Assembly: GCF_038957035.1 (NCBI RefSeq)
Contig: NZ_CP152412.1
Span: 2,476,501 to 2,540,500, forward strand
Direction: 5' to 3'
Length of the DNA: 64,000 nt
Origin: Bradyrhizobium sp. B097
GTDB taxonomy: Bacteria; Pseudomonadota; Alphaproteobacteria; Rhizobiales; Xanthobacteraceae
Shown: one piece after another, positions 1 through 8,414 of the stretch
Numbering within the stretch: the first letter of the stretch is position 1
Layout of the letters: each line of letters begins with the position of its first letter
Program-made: the position numbers and the translations under genes
The notes under the pieces: generated by a model
Told to the model about the DNA's origin: nothing
Seen by the model: the letters and a program-made list of their open reading frames with translations, nothing else
Database searches by the model: none

Positions 1-513
1 CCGGTGCTCGAACCCCTCCGGCATCACCACCTGGATGCGATGCGGTGTGCCGGTCACCGGGTTCTTGATCGGCTCGACCTCGGTTTCCAGCACGCCCTTG
101 GCGACGAGCTTCGCGACACGTCCATTCTTGTCGAAGGAGAATTCGATCGGGACGAACACCGGATCATGGATCTTGGTCACGATCAGGCTGAGGATCTGGA
201 ACAGCGTCCCTTCGGCCGAATTCTTGCCGGAAAAGATGTTGAACAGGGCCTCGCGCTGCTCCGCCGTGGCGCGCTCGTCGATGATCGGCTGCATCTGCCC
301 GTTGCCTTCATGCAGCGGGCCGGGAAATTCGACGGTTGCCGCGAAGACGAGGCCGTCGAGCTTGGTGCTGCCGAAATGCCCCTTGGTGATCCTCATGCCG
401 ACCATGCCCTTGCAGGAACCATGCGTCGGCGGCGCATTGAAATCGCATGGGCAGCCAAATGCGCAATTGCAGTTCTTGATCCATTCGCCTTCGAGACGCC
501 AGTCAGAAGCCAT
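1..513 (-). CDS. DUF1326 domain-containing protein (C-terminus cut by window edge)
   Basis: Reading frame on the minus strand from ATG at 513, with a GGAGG ribosome site just upstream, open to base 1, so the C-terminus lies outside the window. The 171 visible residues begin MASDWRLEGEWIKNCNC and continue with a Cys-rich start (C-N-C, then G-C-P-C-D), which is the hallmark of the DUF1326 family. Members are small soluble proteins of about 200 residues with no settled function; the paired cysteines suggest metal or redox chemistry, but that is inference. The gene is divergent from the exported hypothetical protein at 783. Confidence 0.85.
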   Translation of the reverse strand, partial: MASDWRLEGEWIKNCNCAFGCPCDFNAPPTHGSCKGMVGMRITKGHFGSTKLDGLVFAATVEFPGPLHEGNGQMQPIIDERATAEQREALFNIFSGKNSAEGTLFQILSLIVTKIHDPVFVPIEFSFDKNGRVAKLVAKGVLETEVEPIKNPVTGTPHRIQVVMPEGFEHR

Positions 514-782
514 GGCAAACCTCCCTATGACCGTCGGTGAACGATGCAGGTTTCGAGAATTCCTTTCGCTTCAAAAAATTCCGGATCAATTCGAGCAGAC
601 CGGGATCATAGCAGCAACCGGTCCGGCGGTACAGGAAGCGCTGACGCCCTATCGCCCAAACATTGCGGCAACGGAGGCGCACGGAGACGCTGGTCCAGGA
701 GAGAGCACGGACGGGAATTGAACGTCCGAGCCTCGACGTCCGACGAAATGCCAAGCAAAGTCGCTTCGTGCCGGGGGATTCC

Positions 783-1250
783 ATGACAAGCCAAGAAGAC
801 CGTGCGGCGGCAACGACCAGCAAACCCTGGATTGGTTGTTTCGGTGCCGTCGCGGCTTTCACCCTTTCGCTCGCGACGAGCGCTGTCGCAAAGCCTCCGA
901 GCCAGGACGCCGCGATGATGCGGATGCTGGCGTGCGACGGCGAAGGCGTCAGGATGGAAGTCTATTTGCCACTGTCAGTCGCGTTCCCGCCGCACGGCCT
1001 GCGCGCCGGCCAGACGGTGATCGGCTACTACGCGCTCGATCTGACCGAGGCCAACAAGGGCAAGCCGCTTGAACCGGTCCGCGTCACGATGAGCGCGGAC
1101 AAGAAGACGGTGACTGTCGACCAATACACAAGGGGTCTGCCGCCGACACAGATTCCGGTCGGCGGCGGCACGGTCGATTTCGACCAGCGGTTTGCGAAAC
1201 GTGCCAAATGCGGCCCGTTCCAGTCGCAGGACCCGAATTTCGGGAATTGA
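783..1250 (+). CDS. Exported hypothetical protein, 155 aa
   Basis: Start chosen at ATG 783, because the upstream extension of the frame lacks coding character and residues from here give a plausible export signal: a polar N-terminus, a hydrophobic stretch around residues 17-33 (IGCFGAVAAFTLSLATSAVA) and an A-x-A type cleavage region. The mature part is about 120 residues with two cysteines (in LACDGEG and AKCGPF) that could form a disulphide in the periplasm. I do not recognise the family. It stands alone between the divergent DUF1326 gene and the MFS gene at 1322. Confidence 0.7.
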   Translation: MTSQEDRAAATTSKPWIGCFGAVAAFTLSLATSAVAKPPSQDAAMMRMLACDGEGVRMEVYLPLSVAFPPHGLRAGQTVIGYYALDLTEANKGKPLEPVRVTMSADKKTVTVDQYTRGLPPTQIPVGGGTVDFDQRFAKRAKCGPFQSQDPNFGN

Positions 1251-1321
1251 TGCGACACTAGCGGCGCCGAAATCCGGCGCCGGCGCTTGCCGTTTCAAGA
1301 GCGGCGTCCCCTTGCTGGCGC

Positions 1322-2620
1322 ATGCCTAATCTCTCGGCAATGTGGCTTGACCCGGAGGCAAATGCCGACGAAGTTCCGCGCGCCGTGGTAATTTCTTCTG
1401 AATATTCCCCTGAAGCCGCAGTGTTCATTCCCGACTCGCGCCGGGCATGGCTGCGCCTTGCCATCGCCGTGGTGATCGGCTCGCTCGGCAGCGTCGGCAT
1501 GTGGTCGGTTGTGGTGGCGTTGCCGGCGGTGCAGACCGACTTCGGCGCGACCCGCGGAACGGCGTCGCTCGCCTTCACGATGGTGATGCTCGGCTTCGGC
1601 CTCGGCCAGGTCGTGACCGGCAAGATCAGCGATCGCTACGGCATCGTCGCTGCGATCGGCGCCGGGATCGGCATTCTCGGCCTCGGCTACATCTGCGCCG
1701 GCTACGCGCCGTCGATCTGGGCCTTTATCCTGCTGCATTTCGCGATCGGCCTGTCGTCGGCCGCGACCTTTGGCCCCCTGATGGCGGAGGCCTCGCACTG
1801 GTTCGAGCGTTACCGCGGGCTCGCGGTCGCGATCGCCGCCAGCGGCAACTATGTCGGCGGCACGGTGTGGCCGCCGCTGGTCAATTTCGGGATGCAGAGC
1901 ATCGGCTGGCGCACCACTCATATCGCGATCGGCATCTTCACCGCGATCGCGATGGCGCTTGCGCTCGTGGTGCTGCGTTTGTTGATGGGGGCGGCGACCC
2001 GGCGCAGCCATGTCAATGCGCCGCCGCCGCGGGTCGACATGCGGCTCTCCACCAACGCGCTGACCGCGATCCTGTCGCTCGCGTCGATCTCCTGCTGCGT
2101 GGCGATGTCGATGCCGCAGGTTCACATCGTCGCCTATTGCGGCGATCTCGGCTACGGCGTGGCGCGCGGCGCCGAGATGCTGTCGCTGATGCTGGGCTTT
2201 GGCATCATCAGCCGGATCGGCTCCGGCTTCCTCGCCGACAGGATCGGCGGCATCCGCACGCTCTTGATCGGCTCGATCGCGCAGGGCGCGGCGCTGCTGT
2301 TCTACCTGTTCTTCGACAGCCTGACCTCGCTCTACGTCATCTCGGCGATGTTCGGCCTGTTCCAGGGCGGCATCGTGCCGAGCTACGCCATCATCGTGCG
2401 CGAGGCGATGCCGGCCTCCGAGGCCGCGACCCGGATCGGCATCGTGATCTTCGCCTCGGTGTTCGGCATGTCGTTCGGCGGCTGGATCTCGGGCGTGATC
2501 TTCGACGCCACCGGCTCCTATGCCGCGGCCTTCGCCAATGGCCTGGCCTGGAACCTGCTCAATGTCAGCATCATCCTGCTGCTCATGATGCGGTCGCGGC
2601 AGCGGCTGGCGATCGCGTAA
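1322..2620 (+). CDS. MFS transporter, 432 aa
   Basis: Inner-membrane secondary transporter of the major facilitator superfamily. The frame shows about twelve hydrophobic segments in two halves. The loop between TM2 and TM3 carries the family signature as GKISDRYG (near residue 100), and a similar loop, FLADRIGG, occurs in the second half. Organisation resembles the oxalate:formate antiporter/monocarboxylate branch (OFA/MCT-like), but substrate cannot be told from sequence. The cytoplasmic N-terminal tail before TM1 is about 40 residues; the internal ATG at 1340 is an alternative start. The gene is convergent with the DUF4864 gene, with only 7 bases between stops. Confidence 0.85.
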   Translation: MPNLSAMWLDPEANADEVPRAVVISSEYSPEAAVFIPDSRRAWLRLAIAVVIGSLGSVGMWSVVVALPAVQTDFGATRGTASLAFTMVMLGFGLGQVVTGKISDRYGIVAAIGAGIGILGLGYICAGYAPSIWAFILLHFAIGLSSAATFGPLMAEASHWFERYRGLAVAIAASGNYVGGTVWPPLVNFGMQSIGWRTTHIAIGIFTAIAMALALVVLRLLMGAATRRSHVNAPPPRVDMRLSTNALTAILSLASISCCVAMSMPQVHIVAYCGDLGYGVARGAEMLSLMLGFGIISRIGSGFLADRIGGIRTLLIGSIAQGAALLFYLFFDSLTSLYVISAMFGLFQGGIVPSYAIIVREAMPASEAATRIGIVIFASVFGMSFGGWISGVIFDATGSYAAAFANGLAWNLLNVSIILLLMMRSRQRLAIA

Positions 2621-2627
2621 CTCTCGC

Positions 2628-3032
2628 TCACACCGCTTGACCGACCTTCAGCAATGAGCAGCCGGTGATCTCAAAACTGCCGTCGGCCTGCCGCTCCAGC
2701 GTGTAGAGTGCCTCCCACGCCTCGCCATCGGCGTCGACGATCTGGACGCGCTGCGCGATCCTGTCGCCTTCGCTGCGCGCCTCGCCGAACTCGAAGCTCC
2801 TGTGGCGATAGACCGGCGCGTATTGGGTCTGCACCATCGACATGAAGATATCGGCCTGCGGAAAGATCTGCCGGATCGCAGGCGCGGCATAGGAATAGGC
2901 CGCCGCGGCGTCGTCGCGGCCGAACGCCTGCTCCTGGGCGCGGATCACGCCTTGCGCTGCGGTGACGTCATCGGCACTGGCCGGCGAGGCGATGGCGAAC
3001 AGAATGGCGGCAATGAGGGCAATCGCGCGCAT
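2628..3032 (-). CDS. DUF4864 domain-containing exported protein, 134 aa
   Basis: Start set at ATG 3032, preceded by GGGAG about 10 bases upstream. This gives a clean signal peptide (MRAIALIAAILFAIASPASA) cleaved near residue 20. The remainder (AQGVIRAQEQAFGRDDAAAAYSYAAPAIRQIFP..., ending in a short beta-rich tail) matches the DUF4864 family, small SnoaL/NTF2-like periplasmic proteins of unknown role. A longer frame opens at 3071 but adds only a charged stretch before the signal. It is a single gene, convergent with the MFS transporter. Confidence 0.8.
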   Translation of the reverse strand: MRAIALIAAILFAIASPASADDVTAAQGVIRAQEQAFGRDDAAAAYSYAAPAIRQIFPQADIFMSMVQTQYAPVYRHRSFEFGEARSEGDRIAQRVQIVDADGEAWEALYTLERQADGSFEITGCSLLKVGQAV

Positions 3033-3179
3033 CGGAAGGCTCCCTGGTCGATCCTTGAGCTTACGCGGCATATCCGGCGTGGTTTCACGCGCGATCGATT
3101 CCCGTCGAAAAATTGATCTGCCGCAAGGTGTCCTCCGGCCGGCGCACTAACCTTGTTTTGCCAATCTTGGAGGACCGTC

Positions 3180-3281
3180 ATGACCCTGGATACCATTCTC
3201 GTCGTCATCGCCGTGACCATGATGTTCGCGACGGTCGCGTTCGTGATCGCCTATGGCGACCACCAGACCCGCAATCTGTGA
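3180..3281 (+). CDS. 33-residue single-pass membrane peptide
   Basis: A very short gene: ATG 3180 to TGA 3281, preceded by TTGGAGGACCGTC, a strong ribosome site with good spacing. The product starts MTLDTILVVIAVTMMFATVA and ends DHQTRNL, so it is one transmembrane helix (residues 4-26) with a short polar tail. No function can be assigned. The ribosome site, hydrophobic profile and clean stop make it more than a chance frame. It lies between the divergent DUF4864 gene and the convergent LprI-like gene. Confidence 0.6.
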   Translation: MTLDTILVVIAVTMMFATVAFVIAYGDHQTRNL

Positions 3282-3305
3282 TGGCGCAGCCGTCCGGCCG
3301 CGCTG

Positions 3306-4844
3306 CTATCTGATCGAGCCCTTGAAACTGTCGATGTCAGGCGAGGGACGGGCCGGAAACAGCCGCGCGGTCGAGGAGTTGTCGAGCCGGCGCTTGCATT
3401 TCGCTTCGTCGGCGCTGTCTTCGGTGCCATCCTTCCCGGCGCGCTTCTTGGCGAAGACATCGTCCTGCCGGTTGACGATCAGCATCGCATGATCGCGCTC
3501 GAGCGTATCCGGATTCTTGCGCTGCTCGTCGGAGCGGAACGCGCCGCCGGTGATCTTGCCCGTCATCTCGTAGTCGCAGCCGGCCTTCCAGTCGCCCTGC
3601 TCCCACTTCCATCCGGTCGCCTTCAGCGTGCCGTCTTTCTCAGTGGTGACCTTGATGATGGCGTTATAGGCCAGCCAGACGCCGGCAAGCCCGCTGCGCT
3701 TGTCGTCAAAGCCCTCGAGCAGCGCCAGGCGTTCGCGCTGCAAGCCATTGACGTGATCGCGTGCATCGACGGTGAAGTGCACTTGCGAGCTCTGCTTGTT
3801 CCAGGCCGGATGCAGGAATTCCGGGAATTGTTCGGTCTGGCTCTTCACCCAATTGCGCTGGTCGTCGATTAGCGCGCGCCGCGTCGCCTCGTCGAGCCGC
3901 GGCTGCAATGCCTTCCAGGCGCGGTTCAGCCGCTGGTCGTTGTCGGCCAGATCGGGATCGGCGCAGATTTCCTCGTCGGTCGCGGTCTCGGGCCTGGTGC
4001 AGTCGAAGGTCGGCGCGACGAACGCGGTGTCGACCTTGTCGGATGCGGCGTCCTTGCCGGCGGCAAAGTAGCTGCCGGTGACCTGCCACATCGACGAGCA
4101 GTCGTTGAGCCCGTCAAACTCCTCGTCATCGATGGTGTCGACGACCCGCAAGGTCTCGCCCTGGCGGCGGAGTTTTATTTGCGGCGGCTTGCTTGAGGCG
4201 GCGGCGGCATCGGTCGCCACGTTGGTCTTGGGCTTGTCGGGCGGCGTCTCCACCTCGATCAGCACCGGGCCGGAGAGCCAGCCGGTCCCCGAAGGTTTCA
4301 GATCGGCGGTCAGCTTGCAGGTTCGCCTGCGATCGCCGCCATAGTCGCCGCGCAGATCGGCGGCGAGGCGATAGGCGCCGCCTTCGCTCGGCGTCAGCGT
4401 GAGGTGGCCGAAGGCATTGACCCAGTTGCCTGACAGGCCCGGACGGCCGGATGCCAGTCCGTCAAGCGCGGCCGCGCGGCGGCGCAAGGCCGCGGCAAAA
4501 CCTGCTTTCAGTTCGTCCTCGTCGGTATCGGCCAGCACCTCCGCGGCGTCGATGATCATCTCGTTGAACCAGGCCTGGTCGCGCTTCAACAGCGGCTTGA
4601 CGTTCGCCGGCAGCTTCGGAAGCGCCGCGTCGAACGCCTTGTCGATCTGCGCTATGAGCTTGTCATAGCCGGCCTTCTTGCAGTCGGCGGTCTTGATCCG
4701 GTCGTCGCCGCTATTGCCGCACAGCCTGATCGCGGTCGGCGCGCTGCTCGATGCGCGCAGGAAATCGTCCATCGCAGCCGACGCGCCGGGCGCAAGGACC
4801 GAAATGGCCGCGACGGCGGCCGCAAGCCGTGGGGAGCAAGGCAT
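3306..4844 (-). CDS. Exported protein with two LprI-like (DUF1311) modules, 512 aa
   Basis: Start placed at ATG 4844; the frame extends five codons further to a TTG. Residues 1-25 are a signal peptide (PRLAAAVAAISVLAPGASA). The mature protein repeats an organisation found in lysozyme-inhibitor LprI/DUF1311 proteins: a Cys-containing helical module (RLCGNSGDD...DCKKAGYDKL, and later PTFDCTRP...EEICADPDLADNDQRLNRAW) followed by a beta-rich module (around residues 145-250 and 395-470). Eight or more cysteines suggest disulphides. LprI-type modules bind or inhibit lysozyme in some bacteria; that activity is not shown here. It is longer than usual for the family, apparently through duplication. 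Confidence 0.75.
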   Translation of the reverse strand: MPCSPRLAAAVAAISVLAPGASAAMDDFLRASSSAPTAIRLCGNSGDDRIKTADCKKAGYDKLIAQIDKAFDAALPKLPANVKPLLKRDQAWFNEMIIDAAEVLADTDEDELKAGFAAALRRRAAALDGLASGRPGLSGNWVNAFGHLTLTPSEGGAYRLAADLRGDYGGDRRRTCKLTADLKPSGTGWLSGPVLIEVETPPDKPKTNVATDAAAASSKPPQIKLRRQGETLRVVDTIDDEEFDGLNDCSSMWQVTGSYFAAGKDAASDKVDTAFVAPTFDCTRPETATDEEICADPDLADNDQRLNRAWKALQPRLDEATRRALIDDQRNWVKSQTEQFPEFLHPAWNKQSSQVHFTVDARDHVNGLQRERLALLEGFDDKRSGLAGVWLAYNAIIKVTTEKDGTLKATGWKWEQGDWKAGCDYEMTGKITGGAFRSDEQRKNPDTLERDHAMLIVNRQDDVFAKKRAGKDGTEDSADEAKCKRRLDNSSTARLFPARPSPDIDSFKGSIR

Positions 4845-4911
4845 CGACGTCACCCGCAAGGCCGCGACACGCGGCCCTTGCGGCTTGGGTCGCGCAGCGC
4901 CTGCGCCGGGT

Positions 4912-5460
4912 TCAAAATGTCGGCGGCGTGCAGGCCGAAATCACCTCGCACGGCTTGGCGCCGATGCAGCGGAAGCGGTGCGGGCGGCGGCTTTCGAAGT
5001 AATAGGCGTCGCCGGCGTTGAGCACCCGCCGCTCGTCGTCGACCGTGACCTCGAGCCGGCCCGAGACCACGATGCCGCCTTCCTCGCCTTCATGCACCAG
5101 CGGCACCCGGCCGGTGTCGCTCCCGGGCTCGTAGCGCTCTTTCAGGATCTGCAACGCACGTCCGAACAGGCTGTCGCCGATCTGGAGGTAGGAGATCGGC
5201 TTCTTGCCGATCTCGGTCAGCTCATCGGCGCGGTAGAACGCCTTGCGCGGCCGCTCCGGCTCGATCGCGAAGAATTCCGCAAGCCCCATCGGAATGCCGT
5301 CGAGGATCCGCTTCAGCGCGCCGACCGACGGGTTCATCTGATTGGATTCGATCAGCGAAATCGTCGAATTGGTCACGCCGGAGCGCTTGGCGAGCTCGCG
5401 CTGCGACAGCTTGTGCCGCGCGCGGATGAATCGAAGCCGACCGCCGATGTCGACGCTCAT
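4912..5460 (-). CDS. XRE-family regulator with C-terminal cupin (PuuR-like), 182 aa
   Basis: Start chosen at ATG 5460 (AGGGAT upstream); the frame runs 49 codons further but without domain content. Residues 1-60 are a Cro/C1-type helix-turn-helix (IRARHKLSQRELAKRSGVTNSTISLIES), and residues 105-180 a cupin barrel (HEGEEGGIVVSGRLEVTVDDERRVLNAGDAYYFESRRPHRF). This is the architecture of PuuR, the putrescine-utilisation repressor. It is divergent from the aminotransferase gene at 5597, its probable target; both starts lie within about 140 bp. Ligand unknown, likely an amine or amino acid. Confidence 0.85.
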   Translation of the reverse strand: MSVDIGGRLRFIRARHKLSQRELAKRSGVTNSTISLIESNQMNPSVGALKRILDGIPMGLAEFFAIEPERPRKAFYRADELTEIGKKPISYLQIGDSLFGRALQILKERYEPGSDTGRVPLVHEGEEGGIVVSGRLEVTVDDERRVLNAGDAYYFESRRPHRFRCIGAKPCEVISACTPPTF

Positions 5461-5596
5461 GGAAGATCCCTGTTGCAGGTGTTGCGGATCGAACAAATAG
5501 TCGCAGACCGCCTCAACAAGATCAATGGCTTGCCGTGCGACAGAAAAGGACTTGTTGAGTGCCGTGAAGAGTGGTCCGACTAGGCAAACCCAGCCC

Positions 5597-6937
5597 ATGG
5601 AGTGCACCGTGACCGTTCATCAGATTCCGAACACCATCAAGACCGATTCGTTCTGGATGCCCTTCACGGCCAACCGGCAGTTCAAGAAAGCGCCGCGGCT
5701 GTTCTCCTCCGCCAAGGGCATGTACTACACCTCGGTCGACGGCCGGCAGGTGATCGACGGCTCCGCCGGTCTCTGGTGCGTCAACGCCGGCCATGGCCGC
5801 CCGCAGATCGCCGCCGCCGTCGAGCGCCAGCTGTCCACGCTGGACTTCGCGCCCTCCTTCAACATGGGCCACCCGCTGGCGTTCGATTTCGCCGAGCGCC
5901 TCGCCGAGATCGCCCCGAAGGGGCTGGATCGGATCTTCTTCACCAATTCGGGCTCTGAGTCGGTCGATACCGCGCTGAAGATCGCGCTGGCCTATCACCG
6001 CGCCGCCGGCCAGCCGACCCGCACCCGTCTGATCGGCCGCGAGCGCGGCTATCACGGCGTCGGCTTCGGCGGCATGTCGGTCGGCGGCATGGTCGCCAAC
6101 CGCCGCCAGTTCGCGACCCATCTGCCGGGTGTCGACCACATCCGTCATACCCATGACCTCGCCCGCAACGCCTTCGCCAAGGACCAGCCCGACCACGGCG
6201 CCGAGCTCGCCGACGACGTCGAGCGGATGGTCGCGCTGCATGGCGCCGACACCATCGCGGCCGTGATCGTCGAGCCGGTGCCCGGTTCGACCGCGGTTCT
6301 GCCGGCGCCGAAGGGCTATCTGCAGCGCCTGCGCGAGCTCTGCACCAAGCACGGCATCCTGTTGATCTTCGACGAGGTCATCACCGGCTTCGGCCGCCTC
6401 GGCACCCCGTTCGCCGCCAATTTCTACGGCGTCACGCCGGACATGATGACGACCGCCAAGGGCATCACCAACGGCACCGTGCCGTGCGGCGCGGTGTTCG
6501 CCAGCCGCCAGGTCCATGACGGGCTGATGGTCGGCCCGGACAACGCCATGGAGCTGTTCCACGGCTACACCTATTCGGCGCATCCGGTGGCTTGCGCCGC
6601 AGGTCTTGCCACGCTCGACATCTACAAGGACGAGGGTCTCTTGACCCGCGGCGCCTCGCTCTCCGATTACTGGCGCGATGGCCTGCACTCGCTCAAGGGT
6701 CTGCCGAACGTCATTGACATCCGCAACCAGGGCCTGATGGGCGCGGTCGAGCTCGCGCCGCGTGATGGTGCCGTGGGTGCACGCGGTTACGATGTCATGG
6801 TCGATTGCTTCAATCGCGGCCTCTACTTCCGCATGAGCGGCGACTCGCTCGCATTGTCGCCGCCCCTGATCGTCGAGAAGTCGCATATCGACGACATCGT
6901 CTCGATCCTCAGCGACGCCATCAAGCGCGTGGCCTGA
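5597..6937 (+). CDS. Class III aminotransferase (omega-amino acid:pyruvate type), 446 aa
   Basis: PLP-dependent fold-type I transaminase. Seen: substrate entrance region (NRQFKKAPRLFSSAKGMYY), PLP phosphate motif NSGSESVDTALK, the Asp contacting the pyridine nitrogen in IFDEVITGFGRLGT, and the Schiff-base lysine in TTAKGITNG (Lys about 288). The family moves an amino group from beta-alanine, other omega-amino acids or polyamine products to pyruvate. The start is uncertain between ATG 5597 and GTG 5609; the longer frame to 5525 overlaps the promoter region of the divergent cupin regulator. The DadA-type dehydrogenase follows after a hairpin repeat, so they may be separate units. Confidence 0.88.
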   Translation: MECTVTVHQIPNTIKTDSFWMPFTANRQFKKAPRLFSSAKGMYYTSVDGRQVIDGSAGLWCVNAGHGRPQIAAAVERQLSTLDFAPSFNMGHPLAFDFAERLAEIAPKGLDRIFFTNSGSESVDTALKIALAYHRAAGQPTRTRLIGRERGYHGVGFGGMSVGGMVANRRQFATHLPGVDHIRHTHDLARNAFAKDQPDHGAELADDVERMVALHGADTIAAVIVEPVPGSTAVLPAPKGYLQRLRELCTKHGILLIFDEVITGFGRLGTPFAANFYGVTPDMMTTAKGITNGTVPCGAVFASRQVHDGLMVGPDNAMELFHGYTYSAHPVACAAGLATLDIYKDEGLLTRGASLSDYWRDGLHSLKGLPNVIDIRNQGLMGAVELAPRDGAVGARGYDVMVDCFNRGLYFRMSGDSLALSPPLIVEKSHIDDIVSILSDAIKRVA

Positions 6938-6948
6938 TAATTGCAAAG

Positions 6949-7041
6949 CGTCTTCGAGCGAAGTGGAAGCCGGTTCGCGTGAAGAAAACGCGGCGAACTA
7001 GAATCTAGAGCTCGTTCCGATTGGATCGGAACGAGCTCTAG
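6949..7041. repeat. Dispersed palindromic repeat, copy 1
   Basis: An intergenic element beginning CGTCTTCGAGCGAAGTGG, followed by a GGTTCGCGTGAAGAAAACGCG core and ending in a perfect 16-bp inverted repeat (7005-7020 against 7026-7041, 5-base loop). The first part and core recur at about 57201-57301, where a different hairpin closes the element. The strong hairpin after the aminotransferase stop could terminate transcription, although no T-run follows. It is probably one of the short mobile palindromic families common in Bradyrhizobium. Confidence 0.75.
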
Positions 7042-7137
7042 CTAAACTTTAGCTAGCTCTACAAATTGCTGTCGCCGTTGCGAAGCAGAGTGGTTTCGCA
7101 GCGGCGATTGCGTTTTCGCTGCAGGATGTGAGGAAAA

Positions 7138-8403
7138 GTGAAGGTCCTTGTTCTCGGCAGTGGCGTGATCGGCGTCACCTCGGCCTATTATCTTGCGCGT
7201 GCCGGCCATGAGGTGACGGTGATCGACCGTCAGCCGAAGCCTGCGCTGGAAACGTCGTTCGCCAATGCCGGCGAAGTCTCGCCGGGCTATTCGTCGCCCT
7301 GGGCCGGCCCCGGCGTGCCGGTGAAAGCGGTGAAGTGGCTGCTGATGAAGCACGGCCCGCTGGTGATCCGTCCGAAGCTCGATCCCGTGATGTGGCTGTG
7401 GCTGTTGAAGATGCTGCGCAACTGCACCACGTCGCGCTACGCGGTGAACAAGAGCCGGATGATCCCGATCGCGGAATACAGCCGCGACTGCCTGCAGGCG
7501 CTGCGCAATGACATCGGCATCCGCTACGACGAACGTGCGCAGGGCACCTTGCAGCTGTTTCGCGAGCAGGCCCAGTTCGATCGCACCGGCGACGACATCG
7601 CCGTGCTGAAGCAATACGGCGTCCCGTTCGAGGTGCTCGACCGTGAGGGCTGCATCAAGGCCGAGCCCGCGCTGGCCGGCGTGAAGCAGAAATTCGCCGG
7701 CGGGCTGCGGCTGCCGCATGACGAGACCGGCGACTGCCACATGTTCACGCAGGCGCTCGCGCTGGAGGCCGAGAAGATCGGCGTGCGCTTCAACTTCAAT
7801 GTCGGCATCGACGGCTTGAACGCCGATGCCACTCGCATCACCGGCGTTGCGACCAGCGCCGGCCTGATGACCGCGGATGCCTATGTCTTGGCGCTGGGCA
7901 GTTACTCGCCGCATCTGGTGCGGCCGCTCGGCATCTCGCTGCCGGTCTATCCGGTGAAGGGGTATTCGATCACGGTGCCGATCAAGGACGCATCCGGCGC
8001 GCCTGAATCCACCGTGATGGACGAGAGCTACAAGGTCGCGATCACCCGGCTCGGCGACCGCATTCGGGTCGGCGGCACCGCCGAGATCTCGGGCTATTCG
8101 ACCAAGCTCTACGACGCGCGGCGCGCGACGCTGGATCATTCGCTGACCGATCTGTTTCCGCGCGGCGGCGACCTTCCCAAGGCCACCTTCTGGTGCGGCC
8201 TGCGCCCGATGACGCCGGACGGCCCGCCGGTGATCGGCGCGACACGGTTCGCCAATCTGCACCTCAACACCGGCCACGGCACGCTCGGCTGGACCATGGC
8301 CTGCGGCTCGGGCCGGGTGCTGGCCGACATGCTCTCCGGCAAGAAGCCCGAGATCGACACCAAGGAGCTGTCGATCAAGCGCTACGATGTCAGGTTCGGG
8401 TGA
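7138..8403 (+). CDS. dadA: D-amino acid dehydrogenase, small (FAD) subunit type, 421 aa
   Basis: Membrane-associated flavoprotein that oxidises D-amino acids to 2-oxo acids, passing electrons to the quinone pool. The N-terminus carries a Rossmann FAD motif ([22 protein letters not shown]) followed by the acidic residue for ribose binding. The DadA-typical [20 protein letters not shown] segment comes next, and the C-terminal FAD contact [22 protein letters not shown] follows near residue 385. Length fits DadA (about 420-430). The start is GTG 7138, with GAGGAAAA just upstream. Context with the aminotransferase and cupin regulator suggests amino acid catabolism. No alanine racemase is adjacent. 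Confidence 0.88.
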   Translation: MKVLVLGSGVIGVTSAYYLARAGHEVTVIDRQPKPALETSFANAGEVSPGYSSPWAGPGVPVKAVKWLLMKHGPLVIRPKLDPVMWLWLLKMLRNCTTSRYAVNKSRMIPIAEYSRDCLQALRNDIGIRYDERAQGTLQLFREQAQFDRTGDDIAVLKQYGVPFEVLDREGCIKAEPALAGVKQKFAGGLRLPHDETGDCHMFTQALALEAEKIGVRFNFNVGIDGLNADATRITGVATSAGLMTADAYVLALGSYSPHLVRPLGISLPVYPVKGYSITVPIKDASGAPESTVMDESYKVAITRLGDRIRVGGTAEISGYSTKLYDARRATLDHSLTDLFPRGGDLPKATFWCGLRPMTPDGPPVIGATRFANLHLNTGHGTLGWTMACGSGRVLADMLSGKKPEIDTKELSIKRYDVRFG

Positions 8404-8414
8404 CGGCGAGCGGG

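Noticed and set aside
690..760. Minus-strand segment GTTCAATTCCCGTCCGTG looks like a tRNA T-arm
   Set aside because: The T-loop would have 9 bases, and I could not find matching acceptor, D or anticodon stems, so no tRNA is called.
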